Shown in pieces: positions 1 to 12,360 of a stretch of DNA of 64,000 nucleotides. The notes below the pieces were generated by a model that was given only the letters and a program-made list of their open reading frames with translations, did no database searches and was not told the origin of the DNA. The DNA is from Dermanyssus gallinae (Eukaryota > Arthropoda > Arachnida > Mesostigmata > Dermanyssidae). The position numbers were made by a program, and so were the translations under genes. The stretch spans positions 864,001-928,000 of the forward strand of contig QVRM01005607.1 in assembly GCA_003439945.1 (NCBI GenBank), written 5' to 3'. Each line of letters opens with the position of its first letter. Within the stretch, counting starts at the first letter, position 1.

Positions 1-1280
1 AATCACAGTAAAGAACTGCAACTAACAGATCGCATTGCCAGAAATGTATACCAAACAGTAGCCTTGTCGAATTACCTGCAGCAAAAACGATTGTTCGCAT
101 ACTTTCTACCAATACGCATGAATCAAAGTTGCTAACGTAAGCGTACGCTTGTGGCAAAACGAAGTAAACAAAAGTTGGGCAACAGACTATTACAGAATGA
201 GAAGTTTTCTCAGTGATGTACACAAAAGTAGTCGACGACGTAGAACGACAGATCGAGAAAAACTGCAAACCTACCACGAGCACTTACATATTGCATGTAC
301 CATGTATTAAACAACAGGCATGTCAAGAGCTATCTAGAATTCCGATATCTACCGACACTGGCAATAGAGCTGATATCAAATCAGTCAAACAAATTGACAC
401 GCATGGCCTGAAAAATATTACAGTAGCTCGAAGTACTCTACTTAGTCTACTACGGCCTAATTTAATGTACCGGCATTTGTATAGTGGTCGATTTTAAGGG
501 AGCCATAAGTAGTGCTTTAGCAGCAGGTGATAGTAAACGTGATATCTTATTGATCATGTAAACTGCATAGTTTTTTTAAAAATAGGAATACAAGATAGCC
601 AATCCCTGCACAACATAGAGTTCTGAAGCACACGAAAAGCGGTCAATATGAGCCGTCCATCGCCGGCTACTATTACGATCTCTGTAAAGTAGTCAGACAT
701 ATTCGTACAGTACTCACTGAGGCAGTTCGGACTGATGACAAATTTTGAGCCATTCCATCGGCCGAGCTGCTGCGGCCACTGAAAGTAGGGCCGCCCGTCT
801 CCGCCCGTCACAGCTGAGCTTGAAACCCTCCTTGACGACGTGACCCCACCAGTCTGCTGGGACCTGGTGCTCCTCGCCGGTTTAGCGCCGTTCTCGAGAA
901 CGGCCTCCACCCCCCGGGTGGCCTGTGCGCGTCCGGGGGGCCCCATACCTATTCGTACCCTTGAGGGAACGCCGGCCATCGTGACGCCCTCGGAGCTGCC
1001 CGGGTCTTCATCGGCTCCGCCACCGGCCGGGAGCGACTCGTCGCCCATGCCCTAAATGGGAAGAGCGCGCAGAAACGTACACAGAAAAACAATACAATGC
1101 ATCATGTGCGAATGCGTATTGACAAGACGTGATCACCGCGCGTACCTACGCAACTACTTCACCTCCTGGCCTTTCCGCCTTCAACGTATCAGATGGCAGT
1201 CTAGCCTGACATTGCTTACTGATGAAACAGATCTTAGCTTGGTAAGTATGGGCTCGCAAGAACATTTTTCCCATGCCTAA
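1..1280. other. Unrecognised sequence with a GC-rich block
   Basis: I see no recognisable gene. Positions about 740-1050 are much richer in G and C than their surroundings and stay open on both strands. The minus-strand frame 1048-554 is rich in Gly, Ser and Ala at its start and has no motif I know. Frames at 213-497 (+) and 1056-1280 (+) also lack recognisable domains. It could be a diverged transposon open reading frame or a host exon; the sequence does not decide. Confidence 0.3.
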
Positions 1281-2000
1281 TCAGCATGCGCCATAAACGG
1301 CAACATCCTACGTGGAGATGTTACGAAAAGGTTCTCTCAATCTGCTCGTATTTGAAAGGTATAGTCATCTGCCCGCATAAAGGTCCAACTAAAGAAGTTG
1401 TTTAGACACAAAAAATAATAACAAAAACGGTTAACCCGGCAAGTCTTTGAATGATCATATCGCTGCACCGCTATCGGATGCAACGACAGGTTAGATTCAA
1501 GTCATACACTTAGGGTAGAAAATGTGGGCGCTATGCGGCTTAAAAGTTTAACGATTTTTAGCCTTGGTGTCGTGTCGAGTTATGCCACGCACACGGGTAC
1601 ACTCTGAAAAGACGGAAACGCACGACGGTTTATCAACCCATTGTACTGGTTTCCCCACGTTCCCTTTTCGTATCTAGCACGATTCGGAGTAGCTTCTACT
1701 CGAGCGATGTTTAACGATCTTAGAATAGGGTATATTTGGAGTAAAGTAAATTTGATGATTTCAGATTTGCCTCAGATGTGGCTGCTGCGCGTCACAGCCA
1801 GCCTCTACAGACAGTTTGGTCTTAGGCCAGAACTTGGTAGAATGGCATAGTGGCTCGTATGTGATCATGAATATCGATGAATATCGACAGAAAATCGGAT
1901 GGTTGGACGGTGGTTCATAGTGCTGCTGCTTATTAGTCATGGTGGTGGCGGTGATGGTGGTCAATCATCTGTCACTCTAACCTACGACTTCTGTCATTTC
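1281..2000. other. No recognisable feature
   Basis: AT-leaning unique-looking sequence with only short, motif-free open frames. No tRNA, repeat array or transposon end was seen. Confidence 0.4.
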
Positions 2001-2460
2001 TAACCTATGACTTCTGTTACTAAGCCGTTGCCGCCGAACGATGCAGTGAAAGTAGTTCGAGCGGCAGACAGTGGCTGGGTGAGCTTGGGCCCGAAGCTTG
2101 GCCCCGAACGACCCACGAAGGGCGATCGCCTGCAAGCGCTGCGTGCACTTGCGCACGTTGCCACTCGCTTCGGAACGCCGCACGACGTCGCACGACAGGT
2201 AACGACGGTATGGCCTGTTGTTGCTAGGCCTACCGCTGTTGCCGCCTTCTGCTGACTGCTGGCTGAAGATTGTTCTTCTTGTCGCAGTAATTGGCGGTGG
2301 TGATGAAGGTGGCGATGATGATGTTGCCGAAAATGGTGTTGTTGGTCCGGCGGCTTCTTCTGCTGCTGCTGTTGTTGCTGTTGCTGCTGTTAACGGCGAC
2401 GTCGAGACACAGGTAGGCACGCGCTGGCGGGTCGGAAGTCGGCGATACGGCAACATTTGG
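2001..2460. other. GC-rich segment with GCT/GTT-rich tract
   Basis: This stretch is open on both strands for 400-480 bases, which is typical of compositionally biased DNA. At about 2340-2395 the plus strand carries imperfect GCT/GTT triplets that read as Ala/Val runs on one strand and Ser/Asn runs on the other. No domain is recognisable. An exon of a host gene remains possible but is unsupported. Confidence 0.3.
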
Positions 2461-2789
2461 ATGGGAGTTGGACAGATTGCGCTGATGGGCGCTCAATCAA
2501 CGGACCTGCCGACACGCATCAACGTCACTTTGGTCAGCGTCAACGTGAGTCAGTATGGTGAGCGTCATCTGCATCTGACTTCACCTTTGTCATCTGAACA
2601 TTTTCATCTGAACTGATCTACTAGTAGCTTCACGCGAAACGTTACGAAACATGTCCTGTCCTACCGCTCGACTGAACAGTGGAGTGCAACACTCTACGTA
2701 CTGTCTATGAGCTAAGGTAAGGTCGGACCGGCAAAAAATGCGGCCGTCGCGTGATTTCAAGTTGACATCTAACATCTAGAGCGGCAGCG

Positions 2790-3075
2790 ACCACGGCGCC
2801 AATAGCAACAATACAAATAACAATAATAACAGCAACTACAATAGCAAAAATTAACAATATAGCAACAACATGAACATATCACAACAGCGAAAACAACAAC
2901 GGGATTGATGCCTGGTAGTACGAACTACGGCGATGACGTTCGGTATTAACGCATCACGGCTTCTCCGCATCATTGTTGCTGTTACGGTTGGTGCTGTTTA
3001 TTGTTTATTAATGCAGTTATATTTGTTATTATTATTACTGTTTGTTACTATGGTATTGTCGCTGTTGTTCCTATA
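2790..3075. repeat. Opposed CAA-rich and TTG-rich tracts
   Basis: About 2795-2900 is rich in CAA/AAT-type triplets. About 2970-3075 is rich in the complementary TTG/ATT triplets. The two tracts are separated by roughly 70 bases and are in inverted relation, so single strands could pair imperfectly. No coding evidence. Confidence 0.5.
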
Positions 3076-3177
3076 ACAAATCTATTGTCTAATTTTCTGG
3101 CACACATAGAGGTTTTGTGAATCTTGAACACATCTCTCTAGCTCAAAGAGTTGCTCTAGCTAAAACGATATGAATAA

Positions 3178-3236
3178 GGAGGGGAGAGAAAGAGCGAGAG
3201 AGAGAAAGATCGAACGAGAGAAATAGAGGAGCTACA
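3178..3236 (+). repeat. GA-rich simple repeat
   Basis: A purine tract of about 60 bases built from GAGA and GAAA steps. A complementary CT-rich tract lies at about 3605-3668. Confidence 0.6.
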
Positions 3237-3535
3237 CAAGATAATGTATGTAGAATAGAAAGCACAAACTAGGCTTATTCGGAAAATGGAGCTGCTTCTC
3301 ATTGACCGATGCGGTAAACCGTTACACAACGGCTTCAAAAACCGAATAGTTTAAGTGCGTCAGACCCGATTTGAAAAAAATTGACCCGAACGTAGTGCAT
3401 GGCAAATTAGTCAGCATAAACTATACTCTAACAGCTCTAACAGTGACGCCCGGCTCGGACGTAGGTCCAATTAGGCGATTATGTATATGAGAACATATAC
3501 ATTTAAGTATAGGCAAGTAATTCAAAGAGGCCTCT

Positions 3536-3554
3536 TATATATATATATATATAT
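3536..3554. repeat. Short TA microsatellite
   Basis: Uninterrupted alternating T/A dinucleotides. Confidence 0.9.
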
Positions 3555-3593
3555 TTCTTATTCAGCAGCTAAAGGCGTCAAGAAACCTTAGAA

Positions 3594-3964
3594 TTGGTAA
3601 AGCGCTCTCCCCCCCGATCCCGCTCTCGTTCTCTCTCTGGGTCTATTTCTCTCTCTTTTTCTCTGGCTCTGAATCTGCTAATGCTGTTCTTGAACAGTAG
3701 ATTCTTAATCGATCGTTTACCTGCAGGGTTCGCTCTCGTGAGGCGGAGTCCCGTGAAATGGCGTCGTAAGGCGGACGGCGGCGTGATCGGCGGCGCAATC
3801 GCTAGACTTGAAATGGCCTGGCGGTGTTCATGATCTCGCGATCCCGTGAGTGGGCTCGTCGAGTGTGTCTGTCGGTGTGAGCCGGGCGACGTCTCGAAAA
3901 TGCTTCGAGCTGGACAACACGACGAGCTCCACGAACGCCGCCACAGGCTACGGTAAGAAATCAC
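3594..3964 (+). other. CT-rich start and CpG-rich block, possible 5' exon
   Basis: A CT-rich stretch (3605-3668) is followed by about 300 bases rich in CG dinucleotides. Near the end, at about 3952-3960, GGTAAGAA resembles a consensus splice donor, with a short open frame beginning ATGCTTCGAG just upstream. This could be the first exon of a host gene on the plus strand. There is no protein homology I recognise and no visible downstream exon, so it is only a suggestion. Confidence 0.2.
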
Positions 3965-4716
3965 CTCTCCTCAGTCTCGACGAGACTACTGCCGCCGAGA
4001 ACGATTAACTTCCGCCCGCAATACCTCCGACCTAGAACGGGAAGAAGACCAGGGCTAACACCTATGTGATTACGGCTCCGTACTCGCTTACTCACTCACT
4101 TACACGCTAAGTTCCTCAAAGAAAGCGCCCTTCTGTCTCTCGCGCGCTAACCTCGGCAAGCCCCAACCGGCCACGACTGTGCAGATCGAACAGAAAAACC
4201 ACCAAAAGGCAAATTGCACTGCAATGGGCTGGATACAGGCAGGTTCTTATGTGCGGACGGCGACGAGTAGCCCCCCTAGCCGACATGCGCTTCCATCTAT
4301 GTTAGTATACTCCTCCCCCTTTCGCAGGGCCTGAGGTACACATTTTTTTACCCCCAATCAATTTCTCGAGACCCCAGTGCTCTCTGTCAATGTTCGTAAA
4401 TAGCATTAGGTAAATTGCTGTTGCTACTAGCAGAGCGTAAGAAGGACATATATCACGTGTCGTTTAGTCAGTCACTGTGACTAGTATGTGACTCAAGCAG
4501 CATTGCGCGCTGGCTGGAGCTTACAGTGAAGTACCGGGAAGGTGAGGCAACTGTTACAGTGAGTTGGCTGAAAGCCCTTGATTGCTCAGGCAGACCACTC
4601 CTGTCACCAACTATGTTACAACGCGCTATAGTAATGCACACTTAGCTTGATGCAACTTCGTAACTATGCATATTATTAGTAGATACTATTAATAGCATGT
4701 ATACGTGTTTGTAGTT

Positions 4717-4718
<2 letters not shown>
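3965..4718. other. No recognisable feature
   Basis: No open frame of note, no transposon end and no RNA gene seen. Confidence 0.4.

Positions 4719-4755
<37 letters not shown>
4719..4755. repeat. TA microsatellite
   Basis: Alternating T/A for about 37 bases. Confidence 0.95.
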
Positions 4756-4757
<2 letters not shown>

Positions 4758-4948
4758 AAATGCGTGCCTTGTACCTTGGGAAATACGCCTAAGTGCGTGC
4801 CTTCTTAGCCTGCCACTAAAAGGAAAGAGGCGATGATGATGGGAAACGTTGGACCTATTAATTATGGGGAACTAATTACGACATATATTAAGGCATAACT
4901 ACAAAAAACATGAAATAGAAAAACGAACAAGAAAAGTAACTAACATTA

Positions 4949-4954
<6 letters not shown>

Positions 4955-5013
<59 letters not shown>

Positions 5014-5046
5014 TATATGTAAATATATATATATATATATATATAT
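4955..5046. repeat. Long interrupted TA microsatellite
   Basis: About 90 bases of TA repeats with a few AAAT and GTAA interruptions, immediately before the 3' side of the LINE relic that follows. Confidence 0.95.
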
Positions 5047-5059
5047 TTATTTATTTTTT

Positions 5060-5640
5060 CTTTTTCTTGTCTTATGTGTCTATAAGATCGTTTCTTCAGT
5101 CTTTCCGGTCTTCACCATGCAGGTCTTGAAGCTGCTATGACCAGTGATAACCTGGGTTAGGTACAACGTACTTTCCGTGTACTCGCATCGGCACCGTCTC
5201 ATGATATCTGGGACTATATTTTGTCCACGAGTCTGGAGCCTCCCGTTTCGTTCCAGTCTACTCTTGAATACATTGAAGCGTCTACTCTTTTTTCTCGCAT
5301 TGTCTTTTTAAGCACCTGATCCCGGTATAAGAAGATGTTTTCTTTTAACCGTTTTGGCCAAAGTATCATGCGCGCAATTATCAGCACGGCCTATGTAGGC
5401 ATTGCCGTATACGCTCTGGTGACCCTTATGGCCATCACTCCTTGCGTTTTGCTAATTTTTTTCGTACTCTTCTAGATTTTCAGTAGAGCTGGTGTCCACA
5501 CTCATTTTGGCCGTTACATAGCGTGGGCTGTACAGATTAAGTTTGTATAAAGGATGTCAAACGCTCTTTTCCAGTCCTAACAATCACCTATTGATCTCGT
5601 CTAAGACGTCGTTTGCTTGTCGTCTCCTCCGACAACTCCG
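5060..5640 (-). pseudogene. R1/jockey-like LINE relic, C-terminal part
   Basis: Read on the minus strand, about 5475-5060 gives the post-polymerase segment typical of R1/jockey-type non-LTR retrotransposons. A stretch reading AIRVTRAYTAMPT matches the usual RVxxxYRTxST segment. Further on, LTQVITGHSSFKTCMVKTGK matches the conserved TQxLTGHGxFxxYLxRIGK segment. The frame is broken by stops and frameshifts, and the catalytic reverse-transcriptase core was not seen. The same segment occurs in the better-preserved minus-strand element at 44.95-46.02 kb. It is a dead 5'-truncated or fragmented copy. Confidence 0.65.
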
Positions 5641-5782
5641 CGTGGATTGCGGTGGCCAAGATAGTCAGTTCGCAGGCAAAAGCGCAAACTCAACTGGCCT
5701 GCTCATCTTCAGGACCTCCTTTTACGGAACCCGTACTGGTCCTCTGAGAGTGAGACGTGTCTATCCTTGATTGCGTCGTATG

Positions 5783-5785
<3 letters not shown>

Positions 5786-5817
<32 letters not shown>

Positions 5818-5822
5818 TATAC

Positions 5823-5887
<65 letters not shown>

Positions 5888-5894
5888 CATATAT
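5786..5894. repeat. TA microsatellite
   Basis: About 110 bases of TA repeats with a few interruptions. Tyr/Ile open frames on both strands here are artefacts of the repeat. Confidence 0.95.
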
Positions 5895-6640
5895 GGGTAT
5901 GTGTATAAAATATATTTACAAAACTTCCATAGTAAATTACGTCCACAAAGTCCATATTCTTCCGTAAACAGATGCAACCTTTAACGACATCGACGATTCA
6001 AAACAAAAATAATAGGCATACTAATTAGCTATCTAGTGACTTTCATATACACTGCAAAATGCACTACTGTATACTCCAACACTAATCAAATACCGCCAGG
6101 AATGCCTCTTCTCAATATATTACCATAAGGCATATATACAACCACAAAATACTGAAAGATTTGGTTAAACGTTTCTAGTTTAAGCCGCACAAAAAAAACA
6201 AGCTATGGTACAGGTTCTAGGCTGGCTAACGAAGATATACTCAAGCTCAACAGAAGCCATTAGAAAGAGTACCGAATGCAAAAACGAAATTAATTCATGT
6301 GTAAATGGAATCTGACGACGGCACCATCACGCCAGTGTGCGGCCACGGCTAATCGAAACAAAATCCAATCAGCACCTCAAGTATAAGCGAACGACAGAGT
6401 TCAATGCATCCATCGTGTGTTTTTTTTGGCTGTTGAAAGAAGCATCAGACAGACAGGAAAAATACAACAACAGCTGCGGCGGCGACGGCGTTCACAAGCA
6501 GTGCTACCACCGGCTATTGGAGTAGACAGTGATACCACTGGAGCGCGTTTACGCTGAGCACAAATTCACAGTGACACACATGCTCGCCGTTCCGTCCGTG
6601 CGCCCGCTTGTTCATCCACACACTCGCATATACACAGATG
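5895..6640. other. No recognisable feature
   Basis: AT-rich sequence without a recognisable gene or repeat. Confidence 0.4.
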
Positions 6641-7870
6641 CAGGCTGGTTAACACAAACGTTTGGGCAAGCCGGCGGCGGCGGTAGGTGACAGTGTGCAC
6701 CTCACGTCAAATTCGTTACTCACGTTTTACCACCAAGCAAATCCCAAGCAAAGTGATGCTATTGCTGTTGCTATTCTTGACGTCCTTGAAGCCGTTGTTG
6801 CTGTTGTTGGTGTTGTCGTTGTTGCTGCTGGTACTGCTACTCCTACTGAAGCCACTGTCGTTGTCGTCGTGGTTGTTGTTGTTGCCTCGAGGGCCGATGC
6901 GTGTCTATGCGTGCTGAAGCCGTATCGCTTTCGCTGCGATTAATGTTAGTATCGTTCCTCGCGTTACTGCGGAGCAGATTCACGTACGATCACAGCGAAA
7001 CGAATGACCAACCGCAAAGACGGTTGGCCTTTTATAGAGGCATATTTTTTCTATCGGGAGCCGCCGCCGCTGCGGCTGCCTCCGTCACCACCTCCGGTCG
7101 TTGTTGCTTGCTAAACATAACAGTCGCTGAGTCCCGATCGGTCCCATCCATCTGCCCGGGCAGTCAAGCGGCCGCCCAAAAGAGGATAAGAAGGAGAAGG
7201 GGGTAGGAGAGGAAGAGTGGGCTTCCCCTCCCCTTCCACCGGGGGGGGTTCGTCGCAGGTCGACAATTCCTTTGCGTCGGACGACCCTTGCCCGCGTTAC
7301 ATAAAGCTCCATTCAGACCGCCGCCGCCGCCACAGGATTCCCAAACCCCTATTCCCGCCCTGCCCGCTTCGCTCTTACCTTCCCGCCGACCCCGCAGTTC
7401 CCCAACAGCCATTCCCACCCATTGCCCATATACAGCAGGAACATAGTGGGGGTGACGTATACCGCAATTGCAACCGCAATTGGCTGCTGTTGCTGCTGCT
7501 TCTTCTTATTAGCGAACGACAGTATATATGTGTGATCGTATACATACATGCATGCATGTGTATTTGCGTACATATACTGTCTCTGAGGTGTCTTTGTCTG
7601 CATGTGTCTATATGAAGGACGACGGCTTATAGACACTATGGCACACTGCCTCAAGCATGATAACCCCTACTATCCCTTTAGCTCAACATTCCGTCACCTC
7701 TATATATACACATACAGATGCTTGTTGTGCATAGATAGACGCGTATCTGACAGGTCGCTCTTGTTTCTTGTTGTGTTGTTGTTCCATTTGCTATTGTGCC
7801 TTGTTTCCACAAGAGCCCGACCAATGCGCCCACTGCGGCTTCCAGTGTCCCGTGGAGCGGTGAATTAGAG
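6641..7870. other. Triplet-rich and GC-rich unrecognised region
   Basis: About 6750-6890 is rich in GTT/GCT/CTG triplets and produces poly-Val or poly-Leu frames. About 7050-7420 is GC-rich with CCG/CGC triplets and a run of eight G near 7240. About 7480-7510 is a CTG/CTT triplet tract. Frames are open on both strands, which argues for composition rather than coding. It could include untranslated or promoter sequence of a host gene; nothing shows this directly. Confidence 0.25.
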
Positions 7871-8925
7871 TCCGTCTCCTTCCCAGCACTGGCCGATCAG
7901 CAGCAGCAGCAGCAGGTCCCGGTGTCTGAGGACAAAGGGGGTTGGTAAAGGCACACTAGGGCGACGCTAAATAATGAGATCAACAGCGTATCGTTCAAGC
8001 TGGAGCGCACTTCTGCAGGTTACAGTAGAAGACCGAAACGCACTGTCTGGCCCGCCTTATTCCTTTTCTCCGGCCAGACTTTGTGTTGACAAGCACGATG
8101 ATTCACCGATAGGTGTAGCCGCTACCGGCGCTGCTTACGGAATCATTGCATGAGTGAGATAATTATCGTGTCCCTGTTAGAGCTGCTGGTGCAATTAGTG
8201 CGTACGTTCCGCCTTCGAGTAGAGGCGAATCAGGGTGGCTGAAAAGACAGGGAGTTACAGGCAGGAAATTAAACAGGACTAGCGAGTTGGACGAGAGTCC
8301 GGGCCCGGCTGAAGTGCTTTATTCGTCAGCGAATCTCCGGCGGCTTCTACTCGATCATCCCTCGCAGCCAGCTCACCTTGTTCCATGTCCCACTTTCGTC
8401 CAGGGAAAAGCCGTTAACCTTGCAACGCACACTTTTTTTTGTATTGAACTCAGCGAACAGATAGGAGTTTTTAACCGACCACGCCGAAACCTGTCGAATC
8501 TGCAGTTGGTGTCCAGTAACCTACTGTTCTTACAGAGAGGTGTGCGCTGAAGCCTCGGCCCCTCTCTATATTACACAACATGTGCTTTCAGAGCGACGGG
8601 AAAGAACAAGCAGGCAAAAACGAGAGAGATGTAGGTGTTTGAAAGAACTGGCTTAATATAGCCGCTTCAATCGCATGCTGTCCGTTACAATGACGTGCAG
8701 CGGCGCCCCGAAGGGCTCGACTGTGTGTGTCTATGTGGATACGAAAACAATCTACTAGGTATTGTCAGCTAATAACAAATGGCTCGCTTGCTCTTGTAAG
8801 ACAGCTGGACTGTAAGGCGGCCTTAAGTCTCCCGTGTGGCTATATCAGGACCAAGCAAAAATCTTTACCGCACACCACCGTAACAAGCTAAATGAACAGC
8901 GCCGCCACCGCCGCTGTCATCGTTC
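7871..8925. other. No recognisable feature apart from a short CAG tract
   Basis: A short CAG run lies at about 7898-7914. The frame at 8287-8550 (+) has no recognisable motif. The rest holds nothing I can support. Confidence 0.35.
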
Positions 8926-9119
8926 TTGTTGTTGTTGTCGTCGTCGTCATTGTTGTTGTTGTCGTCGTTGTTGTTTTTGTTGTTGTTGTTGTTGTTGTTG
9001 TCGTCGTCATTGTTTTTGTTGTTGTTGTTGCTGTCGTCGTCATCATTGTTTTTGTTGTTGTTGTTGTCGTCATTGTTGTTGTTGTTGTTGTTGTTGTGGC
9101 TGCCGTTGTTGTGGCTGCC

Positions 9120-9150
<31 letters not shown>

Positions 9151-9510
9151 CTGCTGTTGCGGTCGTCGTCATTGTTGTTGTTGTGGCTGCCGTTGTTGTT
9201 GTCGTAGTCGTCGTTGTTGTTGTTGCTGTCGTCGTTGTTGTTGTTGCTGTCGTCGTTGTTGTTGTTGCTGTCGTCGTCATTGTTGTTGTCGTTGTTGTCG
9301 TCGTTGTTACCGTTATTGTTGTTGTTGTCGTCGTTGTTACCGTTATTGTTGTTGTTGCTGTCGTCGTCATTGTTGTTGTCGTTGTTGTCGTTGTTGTTGT
9401 CGTCGTTGTTACCGTTATTGTTGTTGTTGTCGTCGTTGTTACCGTTGTTATTGTTGTTGTTGCTCTTGTTATTCTTGTCGTTTTAGTTGTTGTTGTTGTT
9501 TCTGCTAACG
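8926..9510. repeat. 585-bp imperfect GTT/GTC trinucleotide array
   Basis: Almost uninterrupted GTT triplets punctuated by GTC, ATT, GCT and ACC variants. Larger blocks recur inside it, for example segments ending in GTTACCGTTATTG near 9300-9320, 9335-9355, 9405-9422 and 9435-9450, so blocks of about 30-120 bases have themselves been duplicated. All three plus frames and the minus frame stay open (poly-Val, poly-Leu, poly-Cys, poly-Thr). That follows from the triplet repeat and is not evidence of a gene. Confidence 0.9.
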
Positions 9511-10016
9511 ATGGCACATATTATGCAGTTAGACAAGTATTCAGAAACTTATGTTCTTATTGTACGTATGCGTATTGTTGGCCTGTCTCCAAGTCGCCAC
9601 AGTGTGTCGCGAGAAAACAACGCTCTCCGCGCCGGCTTTCACCCACCAGCACGCACGCACGCTCGCTCTCCAGCTTTCTGTGTCTCTAGCCATCCCTATT
9701 TCTTTCGTTGGTTGCACACACAATGTGCTAGAGCTGCGATGACGTAACGCAGGAAACTTGGTGGGCCGGGTTGTTCGTGCAACGAGATGCGGCTCTCTCA
9801 CGCGCGTGCGCTGCCCAAGCTGGACATCGATGTGGGCCAATTGAGCATGATCTGCCTTTGTGGCACAAGCTATATGAATACACCATGCTGCATACCAAAT
9901 GAAAGCTAGCTGCTATGCGATGAGCTGTCGTTGGCATATCCGCACACCGTATTAGTCTTATTTTTCTCGCGCTAGACTTGAATTTGTCAATCTATTTAGA
10001 TGCGCTTAGAAGCACC

Positions 10017-10020
<4 letters not shown>
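9511..10020. other. No recognisable feature
   Basis: Moderately GC-rich sequence open in several frames without recognisable domains. Confidence 0.3.

Positions 10021-10052
<32 letters not shown>
10021..10052. repeat. TA microsatellite
   Basis: Sixteen TA dinucleotides without interruption. Confidence 0.95.
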
Positions 10053-10053
<1 letters not shown>

Positions 10054-11180
10054 CTGCGTATCTGTACGTATGTGGCATACATTGCAAAACCATCGGAGAA
10101 GATGTATTAGTGCCAGCTACATAAGTATTCGCGGACATATTGCCAAAAAACGACAACGTCGAATTGGATTTAGTGCTTAGTTACGTGACTTGCTGAGACG
10201 ACGTAGCGTACTTTTTAGGTACACGTAAATGCATCGTTCTGTAATTGAATGTAATACCTTAGGTATTCTCAAAGGCTATCCTTAGGTTTACGTTATACGT
10301 CGACTCAGATACAGATGCTCTCTACAACACGTAAGATACATGTTGACAGTTGAGTAGCCCAAGAAAAGGACTTTTCTATTTAGGACATGCTTGGTTTTTT
10401 CCTAGAGTTGGCGGAAAGCCTCGTTTCTAGCCCAGCACTACAGCACCGAGGGCAACATATTAAAACTTGCCCACTTTATTATCCAAAAACCACGATTACT
10501 TGACCTTAATTACACCGATCAGACCTGATTACACTGGGCATACCAACGATGTGAGTCTGCGAGCATGTCAATAAACCAATTGAGAAACCCCTTAATTAAT
10601 ATGTGAAGACCTGATAATTTATATAAAAACATTCACAGTTTTTCCTATGCATATTTTGATTTATGCTTACTCTGAAACTCAAAAGGACAAATCGCCAGCT
10701 CCGTTCTGCAATGCGCATTTCTACATTGTAAATTAGGCGGAGTGCAATATTATATTAAATGCCATACAGTTCCTCAGATCTTCGGTGTAGTACCTAAGGT
10801 TTCTAGTGTGGCAGAATTTGCCAATATCTGCCAAATCTGCAAATATATACAGATATTTAAGATATATGTATGCACGTATACTAAACACTAATTGCAACTC
10901 TATGTAGGTTCCAGAAGTGCAACCCCGCTAAACTAAAAGTGCATATCTTTCTACGATTAGTTATATGTAGCAACTGTCATCAATGAACAGGTGTACAGCA
11001 ATTTCCTTAATTCCATATTCGTTTGGGAGTTTAGCACGAACTTATGTAAAATAATGTACTTATTGTTTTAATTAACAGGGCTTGTGGAAGATTTTACATA
11101 ACGTGATGTAAACATCTTGTTTTCTCATATTTATACGGCACGATGAACTACTACAGATAGTAACCATTTCCTGTCACGCA
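10053..11180. other. No recognisable feature
   Basis: AT-rich sequence with no long open frame, array or transposon end. Confidence 0.45.
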
Positions 11181-11820
11181 GACATACTGAGCGACATTGT
11201 TACGGGCGATCCCTGCGTGCATGATCGTTATGTGTTGAAACAGTGAGCACTGTTAGGGGCCGACTGCCTGGACCGAGCCTGCCAAAAGGTCTGTTTTATG
11301 CGTGTTTTATTACAAGGCTAGCCATTTTAACTTACTTACAATAGAAAGCAACCTTATCAGGGGCCGTAGCGCCTCTTTCAGAGAGCTCAACACCGTGAAT
11401 AACAGTGGCCTGATTCCCTCCAGAAGGTCAGCCAGTCAAAAGACTGACAAAACCGTGTCACCGGCCGAGCGGGACTCACTGGGCTTGTCTTCGAGACCTT
11501 TCTGGGATAGCAAGGTCGGTGGGTCCTACCCGCAGGCAACCTGTAGCCTCATCTGATTGTTTACGATCGGCATAGTTCCGCTCCTAGTGGAATCGCCCTG
11601 ACCATAATAGCGTAGGTAAAGCTGTGTACCTCGGACGATGGGCCCCCGAGGGAACCCGGGGGACGACACACAGCTTCATCAATGACCGTCTTAGGACAAT
11701 CCACTTTATTCTGGAGGAGCAAGCTCTCCTCCGGCATAATCCTGCTTATCTAGCGCCGGTAGGCTAGCCGCGGGCATAGGACAGGTCGTCCCGTCCTGTG
11801 ACGTCACCGACAGTTCACAC
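11181..11820. other. GC-rich unrecognised segment with small inverted repeats
   Basis: GC content rises relative to both sides. A frame at 11302-11556 (+) has no known motif. Two short inverted repeats are visible: one near 11642-11666 (CCCCCGAGGG facing CCCGGGGG) and one near 11715-11737 (GGAGGAG facing CTCCTCC). It may be part of an old mobile element; I cannot name it. Confidence 0.25.
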
Positions 11821-12304
11821 TTCTTGAGACACCACGACAAGAATCAACAATATGATGCAAGCCCTAGCAATTATTGCAATTGATTTTTCAGCAAGTATAT
11901 TAGGGAGGTGTTGTTTTCAACACTTTAAGCAGAGCTTTGCTCCAGGATAACCGAATTATATGGCCAAGAAAGACATACGCCAGTGGCCGGCAAGAAACAT
12001 TTAGAGAATGCCTGGTCTGCTGGATGTCTTAGCGAAGCCAAACGGGCTGCGTCGCTTCCAGCAAGTACGATAATGTTATTCCCATCGTCGTCGTCCTTGG
12101 CGATAGCGCACTCCATCTCACCTTTGAGCATACGGGATCGAGAGCATCGAGAGAGGCGATGGTTCATGATACTCTCAACACAGGCGGTGACCGCCCTACA
12201 TCGTAATATATGGGTGGCCGCGATTCTGCTGTTTATCATACTTTGGCCCGCGTTAACTAATTTTTCAAGTTTCGAGAATAACTCGTAAGTACATACCTGA
12301 AATA

Positions 12305-12358
12305 AAATACGATGCGCTGACTTCACTAATTGCGGCGTAGGGTTTTTATTAAATTGTA
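12305..12358 (+). repeat. Short dispersed repeat, related to 13.98-14.04 kb
   Basis: The segment reading TGCGCTGACTTCACTAATTG followed by CGGCG and a T-rich run is similar to 13983-14030. It directly precedes the SINE that starts near 12361. Confidence 0.5.
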
Positions 12359-12360
12359 GC

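Noticed and set aside
554..1048. 164-codon minus-strand frame as a gene
   Set aside because: Its opposite strand is also open, the composition is strongly biased, and I recognise no domain. Listed only as unrecognised sequence.
5690..5984. Tyr/Ile-repeat open frames at TA microsatellites (also near 20.8, 38.2, 47.7, 57.7 and 58.6 kb)
   Set aside because: TA repeats translate as Tyr-Ile without stops in some frames. They are artefacts.
8888..9689. Poly-Val, poly-Thr, poly-Cys and poly-Leu proteins of 90-265 residues
   Set aside because: All frames are open because the DNA is a GTT/GTC triplet repeat; no coding support.
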